Made by a program: the position numbers and the translations under genes. Positions 1 to 5,873 of a stretch of 52,646 bases of DNA are shown here, one piece after another (within the stretch, counting starts at the first letter, position 1; the number at the start of each line of letters is the position of its first letter). Origin of the DNA: a virus. The stretch lies in the IMG/VR virus record IMGVR_UViG_3300048592_000436, positions 1 through 52,646 of that record; one strand, written 5' to 3'. The notes beneath the pieces were generated by a model. It did no database searches, was not told the origin of the DNA, and worked only from the letters and a program-made list of their open reading frames with translations.

Positions 1-162
1 GTCAGTCGGAATTTTATCGGGTCATACGTTACGACTGTTCGCGCGCTGCCGAACCTCCACACGATTTGCAGCGGGCCGGAGGGAGGGCTGGCGGTCGTGT
101 ATCGGGCCGATGCGAATTTGCCGGAGCCCCTGACGCTAGGTTATTGGACAGAGGGCGCCAAG
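1..162. repeat. Terminal direct repeat, left copy
   Basis: Bases 1-162 match 52485-52646 at 161 of 162 positions. The one difference is T at 36 against C at 52520, in the third position of a Thr codon, so it is silent. The repeat lies inside one reading frame that is continuous across the ends. This is what a circular or circularly permuted genome looks like when opened with an overlap. It is not evidence for true physical terminal repeats. Confidence 0.9.
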
Positions 163-450
163 CCGCCATGCGAAGCGGCGCTCACGGCGGGGCATTACAT
201 CCTGCAAACCTGCGTCACGATCAACCCGGCCATCTGGTTTCTGGCGGAGCGGCAGGTTTGCCGGGACAGCCCGCCATTCGAGGTGGTGGAGCGCGCGGCT
301 GCGGCGGAGTGTGACCGCATCCGGGTTTCGCGGCGCGGGCTTTTCCATGAGCCCGGTGGGCAATGGTATGATAGCATCGGGCATCTGCTCGATTGCCTCG
401 ACACGGTGCGGGATGCGCGGGGCGCAGGTTACAGGAGGGCCGGAGAGTGA
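1..450 (+). CDS. 3' part of membrane-anchored lysis-region protein (gene crosses the ends)
   Basis: This is the C-terminal part of the gene that starts at 52278; joined at the repeat, the full protein is 218 residues. The start of the protein carries one N-terminal hydrophobic segment, and this part is a soluble domain with several cysteines (in TICSG, LQTCVT, QVCRD and LDCLD) that could form disulfides outside the cytoplasm. It lies directly before the endolysin, whose GTG start overlaps this stop (GTGA at 447-450). The position between a small membrane protein and the endolysin suggests a role in lysis, perhaps an inner-membrane spanin or anchored accessory protein. No family was recognised. 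Confidence 0.75.
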   Translation, partial: VSRNFIGSYVTTVRALPNLHTICSGPEGGLAVVYRADANLPEPLTLGYWTEGAKPPCEAALTAGHYILQTCVTINPAIWFLAERQVCRDSPPFEVVERAAAAECDRIRVSRRGLFHEPGGQWYDSIGHLLDCLDTVRDARGAGYRRAGE

Positions 451-1115
451 GGAAGTTCAGCCAGCGCAGCCTCGATAGCCTGAAGGGCGTGCATCCAGAT
501 TTGGTGCGCGTGATCGCCATGGCGTTGCATACGAGCCCGGTGGATTTCGTTGTGATCGAGGGCACCCGCACCAAGGCGCGGCAGGAGCAGCTATTCAAGG
601 AAGGCGCGACCCGCACGATGAACAGTCGCCACCTTTATGGGCTGGCGGTTGACCTGATGCCGATCGACCCGAAAACCGGCAAAGGCTCATTCGACTGGCC
701 GCTCTATCACAAGATGGCCCCGGCGGTTCTGGATGCAGCGCGTTCGCTCGGCATCTCGATAGAGTGGGGCGGCAACTGGACCACGTTCAAGGACGGGCCG
801 CACTTCGAGCTTACGCGGGCGATGTACCCCGACAATGTGCAATTCGTCCCAATTGACCCGATGTCCATAGCGCCCCCAGAGAAGCCCTCAGAACCGCAGG
901 AGGTAGCGCCCATGCCCGACACCGTGAAGATTGAGGAAGGGCCGCAGAAGGCGTTCGCAGGCGGCGCTGCGGTCTATGTTCTGGAAATGCTCCGCGAGAT
1001 GGGCATCGACCTCGGCCCGCTCGCGCCGATCCTCGAAAGCAACACCGGCATGGCCCTGATTGTCGGGGGCGTCGTGTGGTACATTGCCAACAGCAAGCGA
1101 AAGGTGATCGAATGA
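447..1115 (+). CDS. M15-family endolysin (L-alanyl-D-glutamate type peptidase) with C-terminal membrane segment
   Basis: This is probably the peptidoglycan-cleaving endolysin. Residues 1-135 resemble the peptidase M15/VanY fold of T5-type endolysins. The zinc-site motif SRHLYGLAVD gives the usual His and Asp ligands, and DGPHFEL gives the last His. The GTG at 447 was chosen because it overlaps the previous stop (GTGA) and sits behind an AGGAGG-like site. The 222-residue protein is longer than a bare M15 domain. The last 60 residues hold an amphipathic stretch and then a hydrophobic run (MALIVGGVVWYIAN) ending in basic residues, which looks like a membrane anchor. Export by a holin or through this tail segment are both possible. 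Class confidence is high; the exact bond cut is inferred. Confidence 0.88.
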   Translation: MRKFSQRSLDSLKGVHPDLVRVIAMALHTSPVDFVVIEGTRTKARQEQLFKEGATRTMNSRHLYGLAVDLMPIDPKTGKGSFDWPLYHKMAPAVLDAARSLGISIEWGGNWTTFKDGPHFELTRAMYPDNVQFVPIDPMSIAPPEKPSEPQEVAPMPDTVKIEEGPQKAFAGGAAVYVLEMLREMGIDLGPLAPILESNTGMALIVGGVVWYIANSKRKVIE

Positions 1116-1333
1116 AACGCCATCTCCCCCTCGCCCTGATCCCCCTGCTCGCCGCGTGTGCTGGCATCGGAGACGGTCGCGTATCCCCCGAAGAGTGCGC
1201 TGCGGCTCAGGCGGCGGCCATGACGGCCCGGGCGGAGTATGAGGCCGGGAAGGTCTCCGACGACACAGTGCGCCGTCTGGAAACCGCCGCGGCTCTGGCT
1301 TGCGCATTTGTGACGCCGGAGCCCGCGCAATGA
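1112..1333 (+). CDS. Small lipoprotein, candidate outer-membrane spanin (Rz1-like)
   Basis: The 73-residue protein begins with a lipoprotein signal peptide: Lys-Arg, a hydrophobic core and the lipobox LLAAC, placing the lipidated Cys near residue 17. The mature part is short and Ala/Glu-rich with two further cysteines (EECAAA and ALACAF). A small lipoprotein directly after the endolysin is the usual place for an Rz1-type o-spanin, which links to an inner-membrane partner to fuse the two membranes at the last step of lysis. The start overlaps the endolysin stop (ATGA). The spanin role is inferred from the lipobox and location only. Confidence 0.72.
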   Translation: MKRHLPLALIPLLAACAGIGDGRVSPEECAAAQAAAMTARAEYEAGKVSDDTVRRLETAAALACAFVTPEPAQ

Positions 1334-1518
1334 GCAGCATCCTCGACACCCCCAGCCGCAGCCCGCGGAACACTGTGCACAGCGGTGTTGATTTCGGCCC
1401 GGCCTGGGTCAATTCGACGGGCTGGATTTGTCCGCGCTGCAATCAGGTCAATTCGCCGATTGCGACGCAGTGCCCATGCTCGCCGAAAGCGGGAGTGCGC
1501 GGGCCATGGCAAACGTGA
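1330..1518 (+). CDS. Small zinc-ribbon-like protein
   Basis: This 62-residue protein starts in an ATGA overlap with the lipoprotein gene. Near the middle it carries CPRCNQVNSPIATQCPC, four cysteines in two close pairs that would suit a zinc ribbon. The preceding WVNSTGWI segment is typical of short single-ribbon phage proteins. It belongs to the end of the late operon. The function is unknown; binding nucleic acid or protein through the ribbon is only a possibility. Confidence 0.65.
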   Translation: MSSILDTPSRSPRNTVHSGVDFGPAWVNSTGWICPRCNQVNSPIATQCPCSPKAGVRGPWQT

Positions 1519-1592
1519 ACCTCTGGGCCTTCTGGCATCCCGATCACTGGATCGCCGTGTGGGCGAGGTTCTGGCGGGACTACTGGGGATGA
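1506..1592 (+). CDS. 28-residue tryptophan-rich peptide
   Basis: This very short frame overlaps the previous gene by 13 bases and the next by the ATGA at 1589-1592. The peptide contains five Trp and several other aromatic residues (for example NLWAFWHPDHW and ARFWRDYWG), which suggests an amphipathic membrane-interface helix. The only strong support is the chain of overlaps on both sides, the same style as the rest of the genome. Confidence 0.5.
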   Translation: MANVNLWAFWHPDHWIAVWARFWRDYWG

Positions 1593-1840
1593 TCGCCGCA
1601 CTCTGGCTCGCCTCCGCCCTATGCGCGCCATACGACGCAACGGCGAAAGTTCTGGCGGAGCAGTGCGGCGAGGAACGGCACGGAAGCGGGTATCAGGAGA
1701 CCAATTCGGCCATTGTCGAGATATGGGTCAACCGCCGCACCGGCTCCTGGACGATCCTGCGCATTACCTTGGACGGTCAGGCGTGCATGATCGGGAGCGG
1801 GCAGCACTTCCGGGCGTGGCCTATGGGCGTTCCGGCTTGA
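1589..1840 (+). CDS. Small exported protein
   Basis: The 83-residue protein starts with a hydrophobic signal-like segment (MIAALWLASALCAPYDA). It continues with a soluble part holding cysteines near residues 27 and 68, so a disulfide in the periplasm is possible. The start lies in an ATGA overlap with the tiny upstream gene. The position after the lysis genes suggests a late accessory or host-envelope role. The family was not recognised. Confidence 0.65.
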   Translation: MIAALWLASALCAPYDATAKVLAEQCGEERHGSGYQETNSAIVEIWVNRRTGSWTILRITLDGQACMIGSGQHFRAWPMGVPA

Positions 1841-1851
1841 TGGGCTGCGGG

Positions 1852-1874
1852 GTGGGGCCTGCACCGAACCCCAC
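1852..1874 (+). other. Hairpin after the lysis genes, possible late-operon transcript end
   Basis: GTGGGG at 1852-1857 pairs with CCCCAC at 1869-1874 around an 11-base loop. There is no following T-run, so factor-independent termination is doubtful. The surrounding stretch 1841-1993 holds no gene that can be supported. Confidence 0.3.
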
Positions 1875-1993
1875 AAATCGCTCCGGTTTCCCGTGCTACG
1901 GCATGCAGAATATCACCGTGTCACCCGCTTGCGTAACATATACCGCCCCGCCGCTACACGCAACCGCAGTTGTGCTTCATCGGTGCACCACAA

Positions 1994-2230
1994 ATGATCG
2001 TGCCCTGGCGTGACCTCTCCCGTCTTATCTCCCGCGCCACCTGCGGCCCGGATGGCTTGATGTGCTGTTCCCGTGCCTTCGAGTATCGGCGCCGTCCATG
2101 GTGGCGGGTCATAGCGGCGGTGCTGAACCGGGCGATGCGGGAGACAGAGCATTGCGCGCGGTGCCATGGCGAAGAGACGGGCTTCGGCGTCACCGATCCT
2201 CTGGCGGAGTGGAGACGGCGGGGGATGTGA
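1994..2230 (+). CDS. Small basic protein with CxxC-His motif
   Basis: This 78-residue protein is rich in Arg and Trp and contains HCARCHGEE, a possible zinc-binding knuckle in its C-terminal half. It is the last plus-strand gene before the leftward operon, and its 3' end overlaps the end of the minus-strand gene 2190-2597 by 41 bases. No convincing ribosome binding site was seen, and an in-frame ATG upstream at 1970 is an alternative start. Function unknown. Confidence 0.55.
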   Translation: MIVPWRDLSRLISRATCGPDGLMCCSRAFEYRRRPWWRVIAAVLNRAMRETEHCARCHGEETGFGVTDPLAEWRRRGM

Positions 2231-2597
2231 GGGCGGCTAGGACAGTTTCAGCTTCCGTAGACGGCCATGGCTTTTGAGCGTCGTCCCCGATAGCGTCTGC
2301 AAAAGCATCCCGCATTTGGCTCCACCACTCCTCCGAAACGAGTTGCGGGTCATTTGGGCAGGCTGCGCGAGGGGCGCCGTCCCGTGCCGAGATGGCGTTG
2401 AACTCGGCCCACGCGAACCACAGAAGGCCCCGCAGCCGTTCGATCTCCGCCTCGGCCGCTTCGAGGGCGTCGGCGGCTTTCATCGCCAAGTTGGCGTTCA
2501 GGCTGCATTCAAGTCCTCCATCCAGTCGGCGCCATGCAGTTCCACTAAGCATTTCTGCGGCTTCGTTGAGTTCCGCAATCAGTTCCTTGTTCGTCAC
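2190..2597 (-). CDS. Hypothetical early protein, 135 residues
   Basis: This is the last gene of the leftward operon. It starts with GTG in a GTGA overlap with the small membrane protein gene upstream. The first 60 residues are helical and acidic, with Leu/Ala/Glu heptad character (AADALEAAEAEIERLR), so a coiled coil is likely. A WWSQMRDAFADAIG segment follows, then a Pro/Ala-rich tail. No family was recognised. Confidence 0.7.
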   Translation of the reverse strand: MTNKELIAELNEAAEMLSGTAWRRLDGGLECSLNANLAMKAADALEAAEAEIERLRGLLWFAWAEFNAISARDGAPRAACPNDPQLVSEEWWSQMRDAFADAIGDDAQKPWPSTEAETVLAALTSPAVSTPPEDR

Positions 2598-2683
2598 GGT
2601 TCACCATCTCCCATCAGGTCGAACACCCACCATCCCAGATAGGCGAGGATGGCAAGGGCGGCGAGGGTTTCAGCGGGGGTCAT
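2594..2683 (-). CDS. 29-residue single-pass membrane peptide
   Basis: The peptide is mostly one hydrophobic segment (LAALAILAYLGWWVFDLM) with a short acidic C-terminus. It overlaps the upstream Lar-like gene by 14 bases and the downstream GTG start by GTGA. Short membrane peptides are common in early phage operons; nothing more can be said about its role. Confidence 0.6.
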   Translation of the reverse strand: MTPAETLAALAILAYLGWWVFDLMGDGEP

Positions 2684-2852
2684 GGCGCGTGTTCCACGCC
2701 GTCTGTGCGTCCGAAAATCTCTCGCGCGCGACAGAGGGTCCAACCGGGCACCCAAGGCCGTTAGCGGAGCACTCGATTATAGCCCATTGCATTGTCAGGC
2801 GGAACACGGCAAACGCTCCGCAGAACGGGCACGGCTTCATTTCGTTGCTCAT
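2670..2852 (-). CDS. Lar-like zinc-ribbon protein (restriction-alleviation family)
   Basis: The 60-residue protein follows the Lar pattern: MKPCPFCG at the start, a central pair (IECSANGLGC), and a C-terminal A-x-x-x-W-N-x-R (AQTAWNTR). Lar of the Rac prophage relieves type I restriction by boosting host modification, and many phages carry similar ribbons whose function is untested. The start at 2852 overlaps the previous stop by 4 bases. Function is inferred from pattern only. Confidence 0.75.
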   Translation of the reverse strand: MSNEMKPCPFCGAFAVFRLTMQWAIIECSANGLGCPVGPSVARERFSDAQTAWNTRHDPR

Positions 2853-3067
2853 CGGCCCGCAGCCTCCTTCATGATCGTAGCAACATGCGCTCCCGGCGGC
2901 GGGACATAATCCTCGCAGTCCGTCGAGTGGTCCCAGAACGCAACCGGCGCCCCCGGCTTGCCCCACCATTTCAGCGCGGCGGCTTCCTGATCTGGGCCAA
3001 AGCGCAGCTTGCAAGCCGTATTGCCGCAGTCGCTCGCGCAGAAGGTTATGTCTCGGAAGCAGAGCAT
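2849..3067 (-). CDS. Cysteine-rich early protein, 72 residues
   Basis: The protein begins MLCFRDITFCASDCGNTAC, five cysteines in the first 19 residues and possibly a metal site. A segment with Trp pairs and a DHSTDCEDYVPP tail follow. The ribosome binding site AGGAGG lies 6 bases before the ATG. It overlaps its neighbours at both ends (4 bases at its 3' end, 22 at its 5' end). Similar Cys-rich N-termini occur in other phage early genes of unknown role. Confidence 0.7.
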   Translation of the reverse strand: MLCFRDITFCASDCGNTACKLRFGPDQEAAALKWWGKPGAPVAFWDHSTDCEDYVPPPGAHVATIMKEAAGR

Positions 3068-3237
3068 GACGCCTCCTGTATGATCTTGGCGACGCGGAGA
3101 TATTCGGCGGCGGTTTCGAGGGCCGCAATGCGGGCCGGTAGGTATCCGCTCCACCGCTCCTCGGATGCGTTGTTGGAGGCGGCGATCAGCACATCCACCA
3201 CCAGCGCGACTTGTTCAGGGGTTAGGGGGAGGGTCAT
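3046..3237 (-). CDS. Hypothetical helical protein, 63 residues
   Basis: The protein is Ala/Leu-rich and predicted mostly helical by eye (EQVALVVDVLIAASNN and RIAALETAAEYLRVAKII). It has no recognised motif. It is kept as a gene because both ends overlap neighbours in the same strand and frame order as the rest of the operon. Confidence 0.65.
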   Translation of the reverse strand: MTLPLTPEQVALVVDVLIAASNNASEERWSGYLPARIAALETAAEYLRVAKIIQEASCSASET

Positions 3238-3400
3238 CTCTCATCCAATCCTCAATATCATCATTGGCGTTAACGGCTACGAAGCCGGCACCTTTGCATC
3301 GTTGGCAGGTCGCTTCGTATAGACCAGGACCAAGCCGCGGGTTGCGCCGCAAAACCCAGCCATCGCCATGGCATGCCCTGCACTCTTTCTCCACAATCAT
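3215..3400 (-). CDS. DnaJ-type double CxxCxGxG zinc-finger protein
   Basis: Two copies of the CxxCxGxG knuckle, CRACHGDG near residue 7 and CQRCKGAG near residue 32, are the spacing used by the DnaJ cysteine-rich domain to hold one zinc. The protein is only 61 residues and has no J domain, so it is a free-standing ribbon. Such small ribbons may act in protein or nucleic-acid binding. It overlaps the previous gene by ATGA. Confidence 0.72.
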   Translation of the reverse strand: MIVEKECRACHGDGWVLRRNPRLGPGLYEATCQRCKGAGFVAVNANDDIEDWMRDDPPPNP

Positions 3401-3591
3401 GCATCGTCTCCAGGGTGGTAACTTTCGCCACGCGCCAAGTCGTCTAGGCTATGACCGCTGTAGGGTGCGCCGTTCTCGACTAGACGGATAATTGCTAGCG
3501 TAGCCTCGTTTGCCTCGTGTACGGTGGCACAACTGAATGTGCGAATTGCGGTAAAGATTTCTTCTCGCAATCGGCTGGCCATTAATGTCAT
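3397..3591 (-). CDS. Hypothetical early protein, 64 residues
   Basis: The protein is a small mixed-charge helical protein ending in GESYHPGDDA. Two in-frame ATGs exist (3591 and 3582); 3591 follows a short AGG site. It is the first gene after the hairpin that separates it from the exported protein gene 3643-4161. Function not recognised. Confidence 0.65.
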   Translation of the reverse strand: MTLMASRLREEIFTAIRTFSCATVHEANEATLAIIRLVENGAPYSGHSLDDLARGESYHPGDDA

Positions 3592-3604
3592 CCTGTCACC
3601 GGGA

Positions 3605-3620
3605 GCGGGTTATACCCCGC
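3605..3620 (-). other. Intercistronic hairpin after the exported-protein gene
   Basis: GCGGG (3605-3609) pairs with CCCGC (3616-3620) around a 6-base loop. It lies in one of the few gaps in the leftward operon (3592-3642). It has no U-run on the minus-strand transcript, so RNA processing or stability is as likely as termination. Confidence 0.35.
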
Positions 3621-3642
3621 CCCCGCCTTTCGTGGTTGAGGT

Positions 3643-4161
3643 TCAGTTCGGCGCTCGGACCAAGCCCATGGCGTTGAGAACGCGCCATGCGTGCTGATCC
3701 ATCGTCGCGAGGGAAATGATCGCGGCGCGGCGCAGTTCCGGCGTCGGCTGGTTGAGCGCGTCGAGGATCATGTAATGCGTCTCGCGGTTGAGGCAGTTCT
3801 GGTCGATCGGGGAGACGTGGAAGCCTGCGCCGCCGAGGGGAACGGACAGGGACAGGCCCTGCGGCTTGATGCAGGGCGCGGTGCCCTGAGCTGCACCGAC
3901 GCCAAAGCCCGGAGCCTGATTGCGGTCCTCGATGTTGACGCTCTGCGTGTTGGTCTGCCGGTTCGCCTGCGACTGGCCCTGGATTTGGCCCTGCCCCTGA
4001 TGCTGCCCGGCCACGGCGGTAGCGGAGTTGCTGTTCAGGTTGGTGTTCCGATTGTCGACGCTGGCGCTGGACTGCGGGCCGTTGTTGTTGCCGTTGCCCC
4101 TGTCGGTGGCGAATGCCGGGGCGGCGAGGGCGAGGATCAGTGCGGTGGTCATCAGTTTCAT
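3643..4161 (-). CDS. Exported Asn/Gln-rich early protein
   Basis: This 172-residue protein has a clear signal peptide (MKLMTTALILALAAPAFA, cleavage near residue 18). A low-complexity region follows, rich in Asn, Gln, Ser and Gly (for example GNGNNNGPQSS and GQGQIQGQSQANRQ). The C-terminal 80-residue segment is more ordered, with two cysteines (APCIKPQG and QNCLNRET). The start at 4161 is set by an AGGAGG site. An exported protein in an early operon is unusual; altering the host envelope or excluding other phages is a reasonable guess. The gene is bounded by two hairpins (3605-3620 and 4180-4196), so it may be a separately acquired unit. Confidence 0.78.
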   Translation of the reverse strand: MKLMTTALILALAAPAFATDRGNGNNNGPQSSASVDNRNTNLNSNSATAVAGQHQGQGQIQGQSQANRQTNTQSVNIEDRNQAPGFGVGAAQGTAPCIKPQGLSLSVPLGGAGFHVSPIDQNCLNRETHYMILDALNQPTPELRRAAIISLATMDQHAWRVLNAMGLVRAPN

Positions 4162-4179
4162 CGTGTCAGTCCTCCTAGA

Positions 4180-4196
4180 GCCCGGAACCGCCGGGC
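4180..4196 (-). other. Hairpin upstream of the exported-protein gene
   Basis: GCCCGG (4180-4185) pairs perfectly with CCGGGC (4191-4196) around a 5-base loop, in the 61-base gap before the start at 4161. It could be a processing site or weak terminator. No promoter was recognised beside it. Confidence 0.35.
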
Positions 4197-4222
4197 GCGG
4201 GTAGCCAAAGCGTGGAAATAGG

Positions 4223-4396
4223 TCATTCGGATGTGTCCATAATGGCCCAGCATACCGCGACGGGCATGACAACAGGCCAAGAAACGGCGAGCAATAGCAT
4301 ATCGGCCCGGCAAGGCCGTTTCGGATGCGCGGCAGCCAGAGAATACAACCCGATGCCTCCGAATACGTAGAGCCACGCCATGACAAAGATGGTCAT
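4223..4396 (-). CDS. Small two-pass membrane protein
   Basis: The 57-residue protein has two hydrophobic segments (IFVMAWLYVFGGIGLYSLAA and MLLLAVSWPVVMPVAVCW) separated by a basic loop HPKRPCR, a helical hairpin in the membrane. The ATG at 4396 is preferred because it forms an ATGA overlap with the upstream gene. It is similar in architecture to small holin-like or superinfection-exclusion proteins, but there is no family match. Confidence 0.68.
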   Translation of the reverse strand: MTIFVMAWLYVFGGIGLYSLAAAHPKRPCRADMLLLAVSWPVVMPVAVCWAIMDTSE

Positions 4397-4674
4397 CCCG
4401 CCCACCCCGTCATCTGCGCCGCATCCCCTATCAGCTTCGCTGCTGCGACCACGTAGGACCGCGCGCCCTCGAACACGAGGATGGCAACGATCACGTAGAA
4501 CGTGCCCTCCCGCGCGAACCGGCGAAGCCTGCGCCAGTCAAACGGCTCGGGCGCAAGGATGGAAACCCGTTGCCGCTTACGCACGGGCAGGGGAACCACG
4601 TTGCCGAATGCCTCGGCGTCCGGCGCCTGCGCACGGGCAAGCTCTAGGTCTGCTATCTCACGATAGTGGCTCAT
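4393..4674 (-). CDS. Membrane-associated early protein, 93 residues
   Basis: The N-terminal 45 residues are charged (SHYREIADLELARAQ, then RKRQRVS) and one hydrophobic segment follows near residues 64-85 (FYVIVAILVFEGARSYVVAA). The N-terminus therefore probably faces the cytoplasm. ATGA overlaps at both ends join it to 4223-4396 and 4671-5024. No function recognised. Confidence 0.65.
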   Translation of the reverse strand: MSHYREIADLELARAQAPDAEAFGNVVPLPVRKRQRVSILAPEPFDWRRLRRFAREGTFYVIVAILVFEGARSYVVAAAKLIGDAAQMTGWAG

Positions 4675-5024
4675 TCCAGCGGCTCCGCTTTCAGGGTGTC
4701 CCATTGGGGGACGCCGGCGTGGGTCTGGAAGGTGAGGCGGACGTTGGGGCGGTGCCTGTCATCGTAGTATACCGCCCATTCGCCGCGGTAGTCAAAGTCG
4801 ATGCAAGCTAGCGCCGTCACCGTCTCCACCTTCGGCTTGATCTCGTAGCGATACCGGAGCACTTCGCTCCAACGCCAGTCACGGGCAGGAGTGTTCTTGT
4901 TCTCGCCCAAAAGTACCGCCCCCTTGAGAGGGCAAGTCGCCCAGATAATGCACTTCGCATCATCCGGCACATGCGCTGGCTTCTCTCCGCTATTGTGCCG
5001 GGTCCATTCGCTCCATTGGGTCAT
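4671..5024 (-). CDS. Hypothetical early protein, 117 residues
   Basis: The protein is soluble with many aromatic residues, including a WAVYYDDRHRPNVRL segment. The first 40 bases of this gene and its upstream region are partly duplicated at 5421-5458. It overlaps the next gene by ATGA at 4671-4674. No recognised domain. Confidence 0.68.
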   Translation of the reverse strand: MTQWSEWTRHNSGEKPAHVPDDAKCIIWATCPLKGAVLLGENKNTPARDWRWSEVLRYRYEIKPKVETVTALACIDFDYRGEWAVYYDDRHRPNVRLTFQTHAGVPQWDTLKAEPLE

Positions 5025-5048
5025 GCGGTCAGCCTCCCTTGTGATCTG
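5009..5048 (-). repeat. Source copy of a short duplicated gene start
   Basis: CGCTCCATTGGGTCATG at 5009-5025 recurs at 5421-5437, and CTCCCTTGTGATCTGG recurs just beyond each, with a 3-base length difference between the two blocks. The copy covers the start codon, ribosome binding site and upstream bases of gene 4671-5024. It suggests a local duplication or recombination that left a decapitated start region. Confidence 0.65.
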
Positions 5049-5060
5049 GTGGCGGGGCCG

Positions 5061-5333
5061 TTAGGCCGCCGCCTCTAGCTGGTTGCGCTGAACGAAGTAA
5101 CGGGCGCTGGGGCGATCATCCGGGCCATCAATCATCCGCCACGGGTCAAGGCCCATGCGGTGCGCCTCGTCGCTGACCCACGCCCAAAGCTGCATGTCGT
5201 GATCAAGACCGACAGTCATGTACCAGTCTGCTGTGACTTCCTGCCGATTGCAGCGTTCCGCGACGCTCTGAGCGTAGTCGGTAACTTCGCGGAAACCGCT
5301 GGGCCAGATTTTCGTGCTGTGCTGGATCATCAT
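5061..5333 (-). CDS. Hypothetical early protein under repeat promoter
   Basis: This 90-residue soluble protein is the first gene after the leftward promoter at 5357-5385. Its ATG at 5333 follows a GGGAGAG site. A second in-frame ATG is the next codon. The sequence is rich in Trp, Arg and Asp (WAWVSDEAHRMGLDPWRM) and shows no recognised motif. A separate promoter suggests it and the genes below need a higher dose. Confidence 0.7.
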   Translation of the reverse strand: MMIQHSTKIWPSGFREVTDYAQSVAERCNRQEVTADWYMTVGLDHDMQLWAWVSDEAHRMGLDPWRMIDGPDDRPSARYFVQRNQLEAAA

Positions 5334-5356
5334 CGTCTCTCCCTTGCTACACCCCA

Positions 5357-5385
5357 AACATAACCGCACGGCGCACGCATTGCAA
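5357..5385 (-). promoter_or_regulatory. Leftward early promoter 2 with operator-like repeat
   Basis: Read on the minus strand: -35 TTGCAA (5385-5380), a 17-base spacer and -10 TATGTT (5362-5357). It lies about 24 bases before the start at 5333. The surrounding 60 bases match those at 5815-5865 nearly base for base. A palindrome TGCGCCG-CA-CGGCGCA overlaps the upstream side (5394-5409), a plausible repressor site. Confidence 0.7.
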
Positions 5386-5387
5386 GC
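5364..5387. repeat. 24-bp direct repeat, copy 1
   Basis: The 24 bases are identical to 5398-5421, have one mismatch with 5828-5851 and align with 10917-10940. The element spans the spacer and -35 of the leftward promoters, so it is part of a shared control sequence rather than a coding repeat. Confidence 0.8.
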
Positions 5388-5397
5388 AGAAAATGCG

Positions 5398-5421
5398 CCG
5401 CACGGCGCACGCATTGCAAGC
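5398..5421. repeat. 24-bp direct repeat, copy 2
   Basis: This is an exact second copy 34 bases from the first. It carries the TTGCAA box, but at the right spacing only GCATTT as a -10, so it is probably a spare operator or dead promoter. It joins directly onto the duplicated gene-start fragment at 5421-5458. Confidence 0.8.
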
Positions 5422-5458
5422 GCTCCATTGGGTCATGTCTGTCTCCCTTGTGATCTGG
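5421..5458 (-). repeat. Orphan duplicate of the 5009-5048 gene start
   Basis: The fragment has a start codon and ribosome binding site copied from gene 4671-5024, now running into the promoter repeat. The resulting frame encodes only 29 codons (MTQWSACNACAV and so on) made from operator sequence and is probably not a functional protein. Confidence 0.6.
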
Positions 5459-5499
5459 CGCATTGCGGAACCGCCCCGAAGGGCGGCTCTGGCAATGGG

Positions 5500-5796
5500 T
5501 CAGGCCCGCATTTCGGTCGGGTCATCAGCATAGCGATAGGCAAACGCGGCCTCGCCGTTCCGCGAACGCTCCCAGATCAGCAGGGCGTCAGTCGTGGCGC
5601 CAAGAAGGCCGAGGCGGCCGATGCTGATAGGCTTGCGCATACCGCGAACGTGGATTTCCGCACCTTCGTGGTCGATCCAACAATCGTTTGCGGCGTCGAA
5701 GCTCTCGCCACGCAGCGCCGAAAGCGCATCGAGCGAAAGATGTCCGTGATCATCGCGAAAGCGGGCCTGAAAGTCGTTGGTGCGGAAAGTTGTCAT
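5500..5796 (-). CDS. Hypothetical early protein under repeat promoter, 98 residues
   Basis: This is the first gene after the leftward promoter at 5821-5849; its ATG at 5796 follows AGGGAG. The protein is soluble and of mixed composition (FRTNDFQARFRDDHGH, then IHVRGMRKPISIGRLGLLG). No domain was recognised. Between this gene and 5333 lies the duplicated promoter region only. Confidence 0.7.
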   Translation of the reverse strand: MTTFRTNDFQARFRDDHGHLSLDALSALRGESFDAANDCWIDHEGAEIHVRGMRKPISIGRLGLLGATTDALLIWERSRNGEAAFAYRYADDPTEMRA

Positions 5797-5820
5797 CTCA
5801 ATCTCCCTTGCTACGCCCCA

Positions 5821-5849
5821 AACATAACCGCCCGGCGCACGCATTGCAA
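5821..5849 (-). promoter_or_regulatory. Leftward early promoter 1
   Basis: On the minus strand: -35 TTGCAA (5849-5844), a 17-base spacer and -10 TATGTT (5826-5821). It is the same promoter as at 5357-5385 with one change in the spacer. It sits between the HNH gene end (5874) and the gene starting at 5796. Confidence 0.7.
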
Positions 5850-5873
5850 GCGGAAAATGCGCCGCATGGCAAA

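Noticed and set aside
1-162. Long terminal repeats as a packaging mode
   Set aside because: The repeat lies inside a gene and is short. A circular map opened with overlap explains it better; TerL and P22-like coat would fit headful packaging but that cannot be proved here.
1839-2013. Short frame after the exported protein gene
   Set aside because: TGATG overlap with 1840 but no ribosome binding site, and it conflicts with the better-supported 1994-2230.
5352-5438. 29-codon minus frame with two CxxC pairs
   Set aside because: The cysteines come from the duplicated promoter repeat, so the zinc-like pattern is accidental.
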